The notes below the pieces were generated by a model that saw only the letters and a list, made by a program, of their open reading frames with translations, searched no databases and was not told where the DNA came from. From contig JAJUGR010000007.1 of assembly GCA_029265905.1 (NCBI GenBank), positions 1-64,000 on the forward strand: 64,000 nucleotides of DNA, given 5' to 3'. The DNA comes from Sporomusaceae bacterium. GTDB lineage: Bacteria > Bacillota > Negativicutes > Acidaminococcales > JAJUGR01. The position numbers and the translations under genes are program-made. This document shows positions 7,862 through 22,265 of this stretch, in pieces. Position 1 is the stretch's first letter, and the number at the start of each line of letters is the position of its first letter.

Positions 7862-8868
7862 TGGCGCAGGAAGAACAACGTGTAATAGCTGGACAGGAGC
7901 AGCCGATCGACCAATGGCAGTTCAGTCTGCGGCCGCGATGGCTCAAAGAGTATATCGGCCAGGAACAGGTTAAGCGCAATTTGTCGGTGTTTATTCAGGC
8001 CGCCAGAGGACGGGAGGAAGCGCTGGACCATGTGCTGCTGTCAGGTCCGCCGGGGCTGGGAAAGACCACTCTGGCCAACATCATCGCCAACGAACTCGGC
8101 GTCAGTCTTCGCGTCACGTCCGGCCCGGCTATCGAGCGGCAAGGCGATTTGGCTGCATTGCTGACCAATTTGAATGAACATGACGTACTGTTTATTGACG
8201 AAATACATCGACTGTCCCGGTCGGTGGAAGAAATTTTATATGCCGCGATGGAGGATTACGCGCTGGACATTATCATCGGCAAGGGGCCGAGCGCGCGCTC
8301 CGTCCGCCTCGATTTGCCACGCTTTACGTTGGTTGGTGCGACGACGCGGGCCGGGGCCTTGGCCTCGCCATTGCGCGACCGTTTTGGCGTGATGTGCCGT
8401 TTGGAGTATTACACGCCGGGCGAGTTGCAGCTTATCGTCGAGCGGGCTGCCGAACTGCTTGACGTTTCACTCGCTTCTTCCGGCGCGGCGGAGATTGCCC
8501 GCCGCTCACGAGGAACGCCGCGCATTGCCAATCGCCTGCTTAAGCGGGTAAGGGATTTTGCTCAAGTTGCCGGCGCTGGCCACGTCACTGCGGCGGACGC
8601 CGACTCGGCCTTGTCGATGCTTGATATTGACTGCATGGGCCTAGACCGCAACGACCGACGGCTTTTGCGCACGGTGATCGAAAAGTTTTCCGGCGGCCCG
8701 GTTGGGGTCGAAACGCTGGCGGCCGCCGTGAGCGAAGAGACGGAAACCGTTGAGGACGTGTATGAGCCGTTTTTAATGCAACTGGGATTCTTGCAGCGTA
8801 CGCCCCGGGGGCGGATTGTTACAGCGGCCGCATATGAACATTTGGGGATTCCATTGCGAGGGAGATAA
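7858..8868 (+). CDS. ruvB: Holliday junction helicase RuvB
   Basis: [19 protein letters not shown]...[18 protein letters not shown]...FIDEIHRL. Confidence 0.98.
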   Translation: MMAQEEQRVIAGQEQPIDQWQFSLRPRWLKEYIGQEQVKRNLSVFIQAARGREEALDHVLLSGPPGLGKTTLANIIANELGVSLRVTSGPAIERQGDLAALLTNLNEHDVLFIDEIHRLSRSVEEILYAAMEDYALDIIIGKGPSARSVRLDLPRFTLVGATTRAGALASPLRDRFGVMCRLEYYTPGELQLIVERAAELLDVSLASSGAAEIARRSRGTPRIANRLLKRVRDFAQVAGAGHVTAADADSALSMLDIDCMGLDRNDRRLLRTVIEKFSGGPVGVETLAAAVSEETETVEDVYEPFLMQLGFLQRTPRGRIVTAAAYEHLGIPLRGR

Positions 8869-8872
8869 GGTC

Positions 8873-9421
8873 ATGCGAGTATTGCTGCATATGTGTTGCG
8901 GACCTTGTTCAATTGGTCCGATCCGGGCGCTAAGGCGGGCAGGAGTAGCCTTTGACGGCTATTTTTACAATCCGAACATCCATCCGCTTAAGGAATTTAA
9001 GCGCCGTATCCAAACCCTTGAATCGACTGCTCGGGATGAAAAAGTACTGGTCTTCTGGGACAAAGACTATCCGTTGGAAATCTTCCTGGCGGGTGCGTTG
9101 GCTGAACCGGAACTGCGCTGCCGTTATTGCTATCGCGTGCGGTTGCGCGCTTGCGCGGCTTACGCTAAGGAACATGGCTACGAAGCCTTTACAACAACGC
9201 TGTTAGTCAGTCCGTTCCAGCGCCACGAATTGATCAGGGAAATTGGCGAACAGGTGGCAACGGAATCGGGCGTAGCTTTTTATTACCAGGATTTTCGCCC
9301 TGAATATGAGGGGGCGACCGCGACAGCGATTGCGCGTGAATATTACCGGCAACCCTACTGCGGCTGCATTTTCAGCGAAAGGGACCGCTATCAAAAGAAA
9401 AAGAGACAGCCGAACGCATAA
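8873..9421 (+). CDS. queH: Epoxyqueuosine reductase QueH
   Basis: MRVLLHMCCGPCSIGPI; CRYCYRVRL; TTTLLVSPFQRHELI; YCGCIFSE. Confidence 0.9.
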   Translation: MRVLLHMCCGPCSIGPIRALRRAGVAFDGYFYNPNIHPLKEFKRRIQTLESTARDEKVLVFWDKDYPLEIFLAGALAEPELRCRYCYRVRLRACAAYAKEHGYEAFTTTLLVSPFQRHELIREIGEQVATESGVAFYYQDFRPEYEGATATAIAREYYRQPYCGCIFSERDRYQKKKRQPNA

Positions 9422-9436
9422 TGAGGAGGCGGGACG

Positions 9437-10768
9437 ATGCGACAGTTCGTGCGTTTGTTCGTGCTGGCCGGCTTGCTGTGCTGCACCGCCGCATTGCCGG
9501 CAACGGCGGCCGTTCCCGATATTCGGGCAGCCGTTGCGCTAGGACAGCATTCGGTTGAAATAACGCTGCCGGCTGGGGCGGTTTTCCTGCTTGACGGACG
9601 AAAGGCCCCCCAGCCGGCGCCCTTAGCACCGCCGCGCGCGGTGGTGAGCGCGGACAAGACAGGCCTGCGTCTGGGCAAAACGGCTTTGGCGGCTAAGGTC
9701 GTGACGATAACGGCGCCGGAAAAGGCGACCGTTGAAGTCAATCGCCGCCGTTATCGGGGCACTATCACGATCATGCAAAATTCGGGCCCCACGCCGACCC
9801 TCGATGTGATCAACACCCTGCCCTTGGAACAATACTTGTACGGCGTCGTGCCGCAGGAGATGCCGTCGTCTTGGCCGAAGGAGGCGCTAAAAGCTCAGGC
9901 GGTTGCTGCCCGATCGTTTGCCCTTGCTTTGCGGGAGTCAAACCGCCAACAAGCCTATGATGTCAAGGCCTCTGTAAGCGGGCAGGTTTATGGCGGCTTT
10001 TCGGCGGAAGAGGAGACGACGAACAGGGTTGTGGATGAAACACGGGGCCTGGTCATTACTTATGCGGGGCGCTATGTGCCCGGGTATTACCACAGCGTCA
10101 GCGGCGGTTATACGGAAAACAGCGAGGCGGTCTGGGGCATGCCAAAGCCCTATTTGCAAGCTGCTCCCGATGTCGAGACAAAAGCTCCGCTGGAGAAGTG
10201 GGAAAAGACTTTTTCTCCGGACGTGCTGGACCGGTACCTGGCCCAGGCCGGACTTGAGATCGGCAAACTGCAGGCCATACAGCTCACGTCGCTGGGAAAT
10301 CAGCCGGCAAATTGCCCGGATCGGAGCACATCCGGCCGGGTTAGACAGCTTCGCCTAATCGGCACCAGCGGCGAGGCTCGCATAGAAGGAAACCGCCTTC
10401 GCCAAATGCTGCAGTTGCCCAGCACTTTGTTCGATGTTGCAATCGTCAATGAGGTGCCCAAGGAGATTGCCGCTACGATTACCGATGTCTATGGCAACCC
10501 GGTGCTAGAAAAGAAAATCCCCGTAAATGTGGCGGATCAAAAAATTGCGCCGCTTTGGTCCGATGCCAAGGATATTCGGCGGATCTCACGCGGCGCCGGG
10601 GTGCTGGTGCGTTTTGCCGGCCGCGGCTTTGGCCATGGGGTCGGCATGAGCCAATGGGGGGCAAAGACAATTGCCGAACTGGCAAAGGCTGACGACAAGA
10701 CGGTCTACAAAACCATTTTGCAAAAATACTATAAAGGGGTAGCGTTAGTGAAGGCCTATGAAGACTGA
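9437..10768 (+). CDS. SpoIID/LytB domain protein
   Basis: [56 protein letters not shown]. Confidence 0.93.
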   Translation: MRQFVRLFVLAGLLCCTAALPATAAVPDIRAAVALGQHSVEITLPAGAVFLLDGRKAPQPAPLAPPRAVVSADKTGLRLGKTALAAKVVTITAPEKATVEVNRRRYRGTITIMQNSGPTPTLDVINTLPLEQYLYGVVPQEMPSSWPKEALKAQAVAARSFALALRESNRQQAYDVKASVSGQVYGGFSAEEETTNRVVDETRGLVITYAGRYVPGYYHSVSGGYTENSEAVWGMPKPYLQAAPDVETKAPLEKWEKTFSPDVLDRYLAQAGLEIGKLQAIQLTSLGNQPANCPDRSTSGRVRQLRLIGTSGEARIEGNRLRQMLQLPSTLFDVAIVNEVPKEIAATITDVYGNPVLEKKIPVNVADQKIAPLWSDAKDIRRISRGAGVLVRFAGRGFGHGVGMSQWGAKTIAELAKADDKTVYKTILQKYYKGVALVKAYED

Positions 10769-10787
10769 GGAGATGGGACGACAATTG

Positions 10788-12939
<2,152 letters not shown>

Positions 12940-13010
12940 AGGGTTTTTTCTCTTTTTGTTGAATATCAAAGTTTGTACGAAAAACAAGAAGCTTAAGAGG
13001 AGGTGCATGT

Positions 13011-13304
13011 ATGCCGGGCTTAACACCTGAGACTACACAAATGCTGAATTCATTTTGGCCATTTTTGCTGATGGCGATTGTGTTCTACTTTTTGCTGTAC
13101 AGACCGCAAAAAAAGGAACAGAAAAAACGCGCGACTTTGCTGGACAACTTGAAAAAAGGCGACCGGGTCATCACTATCGGGGGCGTATACGGAACAATCA
13201 CCGCGCTGACCGACAAGAAAGTGACACTGCGTGTTGCTGATCGTGTCGAGGTCGACTTTGTTCGTACGGCTGTCAGCCATTATCAGGAAGACGCTACGAA
13301 GTGA
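13011..13304 (+). CDS. yajC: Preprotein translocase subunit YajC
   Basis: Small protein, N-terminal TM, FYFLLYRPQKKEQKKR...LKKGDRVITIGGVYGTI. Confidence 0.95.
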   Translation: MPGLTPETTQMLNSFWPFLLMAIVFYFLLYRPQKKEQKKRATLLDNLKKGDRVITIGGVYGTITALTDKKVTLRVADRVEVDFVRTAVSHYQEDATK

Positions 13305-13873
13305 TTGAGGCAAAAAAGCAACTGCGCAAGCAGTACCTAGCGTTGCGGCGGGCGCTGCCGCTTGATTCAGTGGCCGCATGGAGCGATCAGATCAACGATC
13401 TGATCGTTGCCAGCGACGCTTTTCAGCACGCCAGGGTAATAATGGGATATTTAGCCGTTGCCGGTGAACCAAACATTGATCGCACGCTGCAAACGGCCTT
13501 GAATATGGGGAAACAAGTTTGTGTGCCGGTCTTCACCGATCAAAAAGGGATTATGAAGGCGGCCTGTCTGCAGGAACTAAGCGGCTTGCCGGTCGGCGAG
13601 TACGGCATTCGGGTTTTGCCACGGGATGCGGCAGCAATTGATCCGGCGGAGATTGATTTAGTGCTGACGCCCGGCTTGCTCTTCACTGCCGCTGGGGCAA
13701 GGCTTGGCCTGGGCGGCGGCTACTATGACCGTTTTCTGCCTTCGGCCGCCAAGGCGCTGCGAATGGGCGTCCTGTTTGAACGATTTTTATTGCCGGAACT
13801 GCCGGTTGAAGCGCATGATGCGCTAGTTTCCTGTTTGGTAACGGAGAAGCGGATGGTGCTTTGCCGCAATTAG
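13301..13873 (+). CDS. 5-formyltetrahydrofolate cyclo-ligase
   Basis: KKQLRKQYLALRRAL...LVLTPGLLFTAAGARLGLGGGYYDRFL; GTG start. Confidence 0.93.
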   Translation: MIEAKKQLRKQYLALRRALPLDSVAAWSDQINDLIVASDAFQHARVIMGYLAVAGEPNIDRTLQTALNMGKQVCVPVFTDQKGIMKAACLQELSGLPVGEYGIRVLPRDAAAIDPAEIDLVLTPGLLFTAAGARLGLGGGYYDRFLPSAAKALRMGVLFERFLLPELPVEAHDALVSCLVTEKRMVLCRN

Positions 13874-13900
13874 TGGAACTGAAGAGTTTTTGTTTGGTTT

Positions 13901-13935
13901 CTGGGCAAAACGCGATAATGCTGCGTTTTGCCCAG
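13901..13935. repeat. 13-bp perfect inverted repeat (hairpin), 9-nt loop
   Basis: CTGGGCAAAACGC-GATAATGCT-GCGTTTTGCCCAG; no flanking T-tract. Confidence 0.9.
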
Positions 13936-13985
13936 TTCATGTTAGCCGCGGTTGTCATTTTGCCATAAGTGAATGGAGGAGAAGC

Positions 13986-15194
13986 GTGTTGCGTTGGAAT
14001 GCTCTGTCTAAATTTTTGGGAACAGCGATCGCCATTATCGTGGCGTTTGGTCTGTACATATCGCCGTTGGCTTTATCAATCAAGCAGGGGCTTGATTTGC
14101 AGGGCGGTACGCATATAGTTTTGGAGGCCGTCGATACGCCTGACGCCAAGGTTGACGATGACGCCCTGAACCGGGTTGTCAAGATCATCGACAAGCGGGT
14201 CAATGAACTGGGCTTGACTGAGCCGATCGTGCAGCGGGAAGGGACCCGGCGGATCATCGTCGAACTGCCAGGCATCAAGGACCCGGAAAAAGCGATTGAC
14301 ATGCTCGGCAAGACGGCTTTGTTGGAATTTATCGACCCAGCCGGACAAGTTGTCATGACCGGCAAGGACCTGAAGGATTCCCAAGCGCAAATGGGGCAGG
14401 GCAACCAGCCGGTTGTCGCGCTTGAATTCACCAGCGAGGGGGCGGCCAAGTTTGCCGAGCTGACTACGCAGAACGTTGGCAAGGCGATCGGCATTTTGCT
14501 CGATAAAGAGATGCTGACCAACCCGGTCGTATCGGAGCCGATTCGCGGCGGCAAGGCGGTCATCACCGGCAACCGTTCGATGGAGGATGCGCAAAACCTG
14601 GCAATCCTGCTGCGAAGCGGCGCCCTGCCGGTAAAAGTGAATATTATTGAAAACCGCACGGTTGGACCCACGCTTGGGCAGGATTCAAAGGACAAAAGCG
14701 TCATGGCCTTTACCATCGGCATCGCCGGGGTCGTATTGTTCATGCTGCTCTTTTACCGGATTTCCGGACTGATTGCGGACATTGCGCTCCTGTTGTACGT
14801 CTTGATGGTGCTGGCAAGCCTGAAAATGCTCAACGCCACGCTGACCTTGCCGGGAATCGCCGGCATCATCCTCTCAATCGGCATGGCGATCGATGCGAAC
14901 GTGCTGATTTTTGAACGCTTCAAGGAAGAGATTCGCGAGGGAAAAACAATGCGGGCGGCCATGGACGCCGGCTTTGCGCGGGCTTTTGCCACGGTCTTTG
15001 ATTCGAACATGACGACCACTGTTGCGGCAGCTGTTCTTTTCTTCCTGGGAACCGGTCCGATCAAAGGGTTTGCCATTACCTTGATCATCGGCAACATCCT
15101 GAGCATGTTTACGGCGATTACCGTAACGCGCTTCATGCTGAGGTCCTTGATGGGCAGCAACCTATTGAAAAACAGCAAGTTCTTTGGGGCTTGA
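13986..15194 (+). CDS. secD: Protein translocase subunit SecD
   Basis: KQGLDLQGGTHIVLEA; SIGMAIDANVLIFERFKEEIREGKT; GTG start. Confidence 0.97.
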   Translation: MLRWNALSKFLGTAIAIIVAFGLYISPLALSIKQGLDLQGGTHIVLEAVDTPDAKVDDDALNRVVKIIDKRVNELGLTEPIVQREGTRRIIVELPGIKDPEKAIDMLGKTALLEFIDPAGQVVMTGKDLKDSQAQMGQGNQPVVALEFTSEGAAKFAELTTQNVGKAIGILLDKEMLTNPVVSEPIRGGKAVITGNRSMEDAQNLAILLRSGALPVKVNIIENRTVGPTLGQDSKDKSVMAFTIGIAGVVLFMLLFYRISGLIADIALLLYVLMVLASLKMLNATLTLPGIAGIILSIGMAIDANVLIFERFKEEIREGKTMRAAMDAGFARAFATVFDSNMTTTVAAAVLFFLGTGPIKGFAITLIIGNILSMFTAITVTRFMLRSLMGSNLLKNSKFFGA

Positions 15195-15213
15195 GGAGGA
15201 GACGAATACAGCG

Positions 15214-16086
15214 ATGAAATTTGATATTATTAGGCGCTCAAAGCTCTGGTTTGCCATTTCAGCCTTGCTTATATCCGTTGGCCTTGTTTCCATGCTGACT
15301 CGCGGGTTTAACTTGGGCATAGACTTTGCCGGCGGCGCGATTCTTGACTTGCGTTTTGAACAAGCTGTGTCCGTTTCGGCGGTGCGCGACGCGCTGAAGG
15401 GGCAGAATCTTGAGAACAGCACGATCCAGTTGGCGGGCGATACTGTGGATGGAAAAGGCCGGAATGTCTTTATTCGCACGCACGCCCTGGAGGACGAGGA
15501 ACGCCGGGCGGTCATGGCGGATCTGCAAAAGCAGCTTGGCGCCTTCGACGTGCTGCGGGTGGAAAAAGTCGGCGCAGTGATCGGCGAGGAATTGACGCGG
15601 CAAGCCTTGCTGGCCATGCTGATCTCCTGGATTTTGATGATTCTATATATCACGTATCGGTTCGAATTCCGTTTTGCCGTTTCCGGCGTTATTGCGCTGA
15701 TCCATGACCTGCTTATCGTGATCGGGGTGTTCTCGCTTTTCCAGCTTGAGATTGACGCAGCTTTTGTGGCGGCCCTGCTCACCATAATTGGTTACTCGAT
15801 TAACGATACGATCGTCATTTTTGACCGGATTCGGGAAAATATGAAGTCGCGGCGCCGCTCCGAACCGTTGGCGGAAATGGTTGACCGCAGCATTTGGCAA
15901 ACGATGACCAGGTCGATATATACGGTCATGACGGTCTTGTTCGCCACGGCCGCCTTGTATTGGTTCGGCGGCGACACGACGAAGAACTTTTCGCTGGCCC
16001 TCTTAGTTGGGTTTATTGCCGGCGCCTATTCTTCCGTCTTTATTGCCAGTCCGATCTGGGTGTGGTGGAGAACGGCCCGTCCGTAA
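15214..16086 (+). CDS. secF: Protein translocase subunit SecF
   Basis: GFNLGIDFAGGAILDLRF; GYSINDTIVIFDRIRENMK. Confidence 0.97.
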   Translation: MKFDIIRRSKLWFAISALLISVGLVSMLTRGFNLGIDFAGGAILDLRFEQAVSVSAVRDALKGQNLENSTIQLAGDTVDGKGRNVFIRTHALEDEERRAVMADLQKQLGAFDVLRVEKVGAVIGEELTRQALLAMLISWILMILYITYRFEFRFAVSGVIALIHDLLIVIGVFSLFQLEIDAAFVAALLTIIGYSINDTIVIFDRIRENMKSRRRSEPLAEMVDRSIWQTMTRSIYTVMTVLFATAALYWFGGDTTKNFSLALLVGFIAGAYSSVFIASPIWVWWRTARP

Positions 16087-16098
16087 GGCGTTTTCTGC

Positions 16099-16137
16099 GA
16101 AAAAAGAGCCGATCATCGCGATTCGGCTCTTTTTTTG
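16099..16137 (+). terminator. Rho-independent terminator after secF
   Basis: AAAAAAGAGCCGA...TCGGCTCTTTTTTT. Confidence 0.85.
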
Positions 16138-16212
16138 TCTCTGCTACAGGAATTATCGAGAGATGGGTTGAATTATGAACACAAGTGTATACGTTGACAG
16201 GGGAGGGCAAAG

Positions 16213-16542
16213 ATGATGCCGTATTTGATTTTTACGTTATGCCTTTCTGTTTTGGTAGCGATGTTTGCTGTTCAAAATGCGTTAATGGTGCCGGTTAGTT
16301 TTTTGCTTTGGAATTTTCAAAGTTCCCTCGTGCTCGTCATTATCGGTTCTGTCGCGATTGGCGCGTTCTGGGCGTTTTTGCTGACTATGTGGTGGCGGTT
16401 TAAGCAGGGCCGCAAGCTCAAGCAGTGCGAGCAGGAGATCAAGCGCCTGACGGCGAGGCTGGCCGAGCAGGATTTGCTGTTGGCCAAGGCTGCGGCACAG
16501 AGGCCGTCGGATGCCGCGCCGGTTAGCAAAACCGTCGAGTAA
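16213..16542 (+). CDS. LapA-domain (DUF1049) membrane protein
   Basis: Two hydrophobic helices with FAVQNALMVPVSFLLWNFQSSL then coiled coil; just upstream of recJ. Confidence 0.7.
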   Translation: MMPYLIFTLCLSVLVAMFAVQNALMVPVSFLLWNFQSSLVLVIIGSVAIGAFWAFLLTMWWRFKQGRKLKQCEQEIKRLTARLAEQDLLLAKAAAQRPSDAAPVSKTVE

Positions 16543-16550
16543 TTTTCTGG

Positions 16551-18902
16551 GTGGGAAGCAAGGAGTCGATTTCATTGTGGCAGGACAAGCACTGGCTAGT
16601 GCAAGAGATAGATGAAAATGAGGCAGCGCCGTTGGCGGCGGCGCTTGGCGTGCCTGTGCCGATTGCAAAAATGTTGTTGCGCCGCGGCATAAGCGAAGTG
16701 CAACAAGCCCGCTTTTTCCTGGGCCTTGAGGAGGAGCCTTTTCACGATCCGTTTTTGCTCAGCGGGATGAGGACGGCAGTGGATCGAATTGAGTCGGCAA
16801 TTAACCAGGGCCTGCCGATCGCCATTTATGGCGATTATGATGTCGACGGCATAACGGCGACAGCCGTACTGATACGGTTTTTGGCGCGCCGTGGCGCCGA
16901 TGTCAGTTACTATATTCCGGAACGGCAGAGCGAAGGCTATGGACTGAATGTGGCAGCGCTGCAACGCCTTGCCGAACAGGGCATCAAGCTGGTCGTCACC
17001 GTGGATTGCGGGATCAGCGGCTATGAGGAAGTCGCCGGCGTTCCTGAACTCGACATCATTATCACGGATCACCACCAGCCGCCGGAGCGTCTGCCGGCGG
17101 CTGCGGCGATCGTAAACCCCAAAGTGTTGCCTTCCTCCTATCCGTTTGCGCACTTATCAGGGGTGGGTGTGGCACTCAAGCTGTGCCAGGCGCTCGCCTC
17201 ACGCTTTTTTGTTGCCCCGGATGAATGGGACGCTTTGTTTGAACTCGCCATGCTGGGCACGGTTGCCGACATCGTGCCTTTGACGGGCGAGAACCGGCTG
17301 CTTGTCCGCAAAGGTCTCGCTTCCGTCAATTCGCTAAAACGGGTCAGGGGCTTGCAAGCCTTGCTGACTGTCAGCAATAACAAGACGCGCCAGGTCGATA
17401 CGGGCATAGTCGGTTTTGGCCTCGCGCCGCGCCTGAATGCCGCAGGACGCCTGGCCAATGCCGAATCAGCCGTGCAGCTGCTGCTGACGGAGGAGGATAG
17501 CACAGCGCAGGTGTTGGCGGAACAGCTCAACCAAGAAAATTACGAGCGCCAGCAAATTGAAAAAGCGATCTTTCAGGAAGCGGAGGCGATGATTCAGGCT
17601 CAGGGCGGGCCAAAAGGCGTTCTGGTTCTCGCTTCGGAGAACTGGCACGCTGGCGTGATTGGCATCGTTGCTTCCCGGCTGGTGGAGCGCTACTATGTTC
17701 CGGTCGTATTGATCAGCTTGTCGGGCGATATTGGTAAAGGCTCCTGCCGCAGCATTGAAGCGTTTGATTTGTATCAGGCGCTGGCTGCTTGCGCCGGACA
17801 TCTGCTTCAGTTTGGCGGCCATCACCAGGCGGCCGGGCTGACCATCGACCGAAATGCCATTGATGCGTTTCGGCAGGCGCTGGAAGCGGTTGCGTCCAAC
17901 AGGTTGTCTGATTCGGATTACAGGCAGCCGCTGCGGCTTGACGGAGACCTCGCGCTAGGCACCTTAACCGACGAGGTGATGCAATGGCTGGTTCGGTTGG
18001 AACCGTTTGGAATGGGCAATCCGCGACCGGTTTTTTCCTTCCGAAAAGTGCGGATTCGCGACGTGCAAAGCATGGGTGAAGACAACAGCCATTTGCGAAT
18101 GCATCTGGCGGATGCCACCGGGGAACAGCGGGCGGTGATGTGGCGCGCCGGACATTACCGTCCGGCCCTGTGGGCGGGTTTGGAGATTGATGTGGCGGCG
18201 GTCGCGGAATATAATTATTGGCGGGACAGGGCTGCTATTCAACTGCGGGTTGTTGACATCCAGCAGCCGCACTGGGTATTTGATTACCGAAAGGCGGCAT
18301 CGAAAGAGGCTTGCTTAAAAAATATTTTACAAATTGATAAAAAAACGATAGTCTATGGTATGAATGAGTTTCATAATCATTCGGCGCGCGTGCGCTTTTT
18401 ATCCTACTACCAACCGGTCCCGCAGGATTGTGAATTGCTCGTGCTGGCCGCTTTACCCCCCTTTGCCGCCGAGCAGGAAGACTGGCTGCGAGCGTTGCCG
18501 GAGCTCCGCTGCCACCTGGTTTTGCTGTTTAACGAGGCGGACCGAAACGCTTGGCGCAGGCAGGAGGAAAACAGCACGTTGAACAGGGAAAAACTGGCCA
18601 TGCTGTATCGCGCCATACAGCAGCAGGGCGCGATTGTTTCTGCGGCTGCGCTGCCAGCCGTCACGGGCCTTGATGCCGAACAGGTGAAGACGGCCTTGGC
18701 GATTTTCGCTGAGTTAGGGCTCGTTTTTGTGGATGACGAGCAGCGCGTGCAGCTTGTTCCACAACCGGGCGGTGAAAAGAAATCGATTGAGCAATCTCAA
18801 GTATTTCGCAGTTTGCGCGATCAGGCGGTTGCGCGCAAAAAGCAGATGGATGCGCTGTTTCAGCGGCCGGCCTTCGCCTGGATGCGTCGGTCAGAAAGCT
18901 AA
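16551..18902 (+). CDS. recJ: Single-stranded-DNA-specific exonuclease RecJ
   Basis: YGDYDVDGITATAVL; ITDHHQPPERLP; GVALKLCQAL; FGGHHQAAG. Confidence 0.96.
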   Translation: MGSKESISLWQDKHWLVQEIDENEAAPLAAALGVPVPIAKMLLRRGISEVQQARFFLGLEEEPFHDPFLLSGMRTAVDRIESAINQGLPIAIYGDYDVDGITATAVLIRFLARRGADVSYYIPERQSEGYGLNVAALQRLAEQGIKLVVTVDCGISGYEEVAGVPELDIIITDHHQPPERLPAAAAIVNPKVLPSSYPFAHLSGVGVALKLCQALASRFFVAPDEWDALFELAMLGTVADIVPLTGENRLLVRKGLASVNSLKRVRGLQALLTVSNNKTRQVDTGIVGFGLAPRLNAAGRLANAESAVQLLLTEEDSTAQVLAEQLNQENYERQQIEKAIFQEAEAMIQAQGGPKGVLVLASENWHAGVIGIVASRLVERYYVPVVLISLSGDIGKGSCRSIEAFDLYQALAACAGHLLQFGGHHQAAGLTIDRNAIDAFRQALEAVASNRLSDSDYRQPLRLDGDLALGTLTDEVMQWLVRLEPFGMGNPRPVFSFRKVRIRDVQSMGEDNSHLRMHLADATGEQRAVMWRAGHYRPALWAGLEIDVAAVAEYNYWRDRAAIQLRVVDIQQPHWVFDYRKAASKEACLKNILQIDKKTIVYGMNEFHNHSARVRFLSYYQPVPQDCELLVLAALPPFAAEQEDWLRALPELRCHLVLLFNEADRNAWRRQEENSTLNREKLAMLYRAIQQQGAIVSAAALPAVTGLDAEQVKTALAIFAELGLVFVDDEQRVQLVPQPGGEKKSIEQSQVFRSLRDQAVARKKQMDALFQRPAFAWMRRSES

Positions 18903-18950
18903 CGCCCAAGGCGCGTTATTCAAGTACGAAAATGAACGGAGTGCAAGCTT

Positions 18951-21178
<2,228 letters not shown>

Positions 21179-21179
<1 letters not shown>

Positions 21180-21628
21180 TGAGGGCAGTTATTCAGCGCG
21201 TAAAGCGTGCCAAGGTAACGGTTGGCGACCAGGTCGTCGGCAGTATTGCCGGCGGGCTGGTCGTCCTGCTGGGGGTAGAACAAGGCGATACGGAGGCGGA
21301 CAGCCGTTATCTGGCTGACAAAACCATACACTTGCGCATTTTTGAGGATGGTCAGGGGAAAATGAATGAATCGCTTTTGACGCAAGGCGGCAGTCTGCTG
21401 GTTGTATCCCAATTTACGCTTTTGGGGGATTGCCGCAAAGGGAGGCGGCCTGGGTTTGACAAGGCCGCCCGTCCGGAAACGGCGGCGGCGCTGTACGAGT
21501 CATTCGTGAACCATTGCCGGGCGCAGCAGGTTCATGTTGAGACCGGCCAGTTTCAGGCCCAAATGCTGGTGAGCTTGGACAACGACGGGCCGGTCACGTT
21601 GTTGCTGGACAGTAAAAAAATTTTTTGA
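21179..21628 (+). CDS. dtd: D-aminoacyl-tRNA deacylase
   Basis: [44 protein letters not shown]. Confidence 0.96.
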
Positions 21629-21640
21629 GGTGAAGAACGA

Positions 21641-22261
21641 ATGAATATTATTGCCTTGCAGGTAGGCAGCCTGGCGACGAACTGCTACCTGGTGTATGAC
21701 GAAGAAACGAAAGACGGCGTTGTTATCGACCCGGGCGGTGATGGCGACTACATCACCAAGGAGATTGCCGCGCATAAAATGAACGTGAAGGCTGTTTTGC
21801 TGACGCACGGCCACGCTGACCACATTATGGCGCTGGAAAAGGTGCGGGCGCAGGCAAATGTCCCCGTGCTGATGCATAAGGCGGACGCGCCTATGCTCGC
21901 CAACGCTAACAAAAACCTTTCTTTTTTTGTGGGAGAAGCGATTACCTGCGATGCGGCGGAACGCTTCGTCGCCGATGAGGAGGAAATCGCGTTAGGCTCG
22001 CTCTCCTTCCGGGTGCTGCATACGCCTGGCCACACGCCAGGCGGTTGCTGCTACCAATTCGGGCTGGATGTATTCTGCGGCGATACGATTTTCAGCGAAT
22101 CAATCGGGCGAACGGATTTGCCGGGCGGCTCTTACCAGCAGCTGCTAGAGTCGATCCAGGGCAAGATTCTGCGTTTGCCGGACGATGCATCCCTGTATCC
22201 GGGACATGGGCCCAAAACCACCGTCGGCTGGGAACGGCGCATGAATCCTTTTTTGGCGTAG
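21641..22261 (+). CDS. MBL-fold metallohydrolase (glyoxalase II-like)
   Basis: LLTHGHADHI; TPGHTPGGCCY; GDTIFSESIGRTDL; YPGHGPKTTVGWE. Confidence 0.93.
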   Translation: MNIIALQVGSLATNCYLVYDEETKDGVVIDPGGDGDYITKEIAAHKMNVKAVLLTHGHADHIMALEKVRAQANVPVLMHKADAPMLANANKNLSFFVGEAITCDAAERFVADEEEIALGSLSFRVLHTPGHTPGGCCYQFGLDVFCGDTIFSESIGRTDLPGGSYQQLLESIQGKILRLPDDASLYPGHGPKTTVGWERRMNPFLA

Positions 22262-22265
22262 CCGC

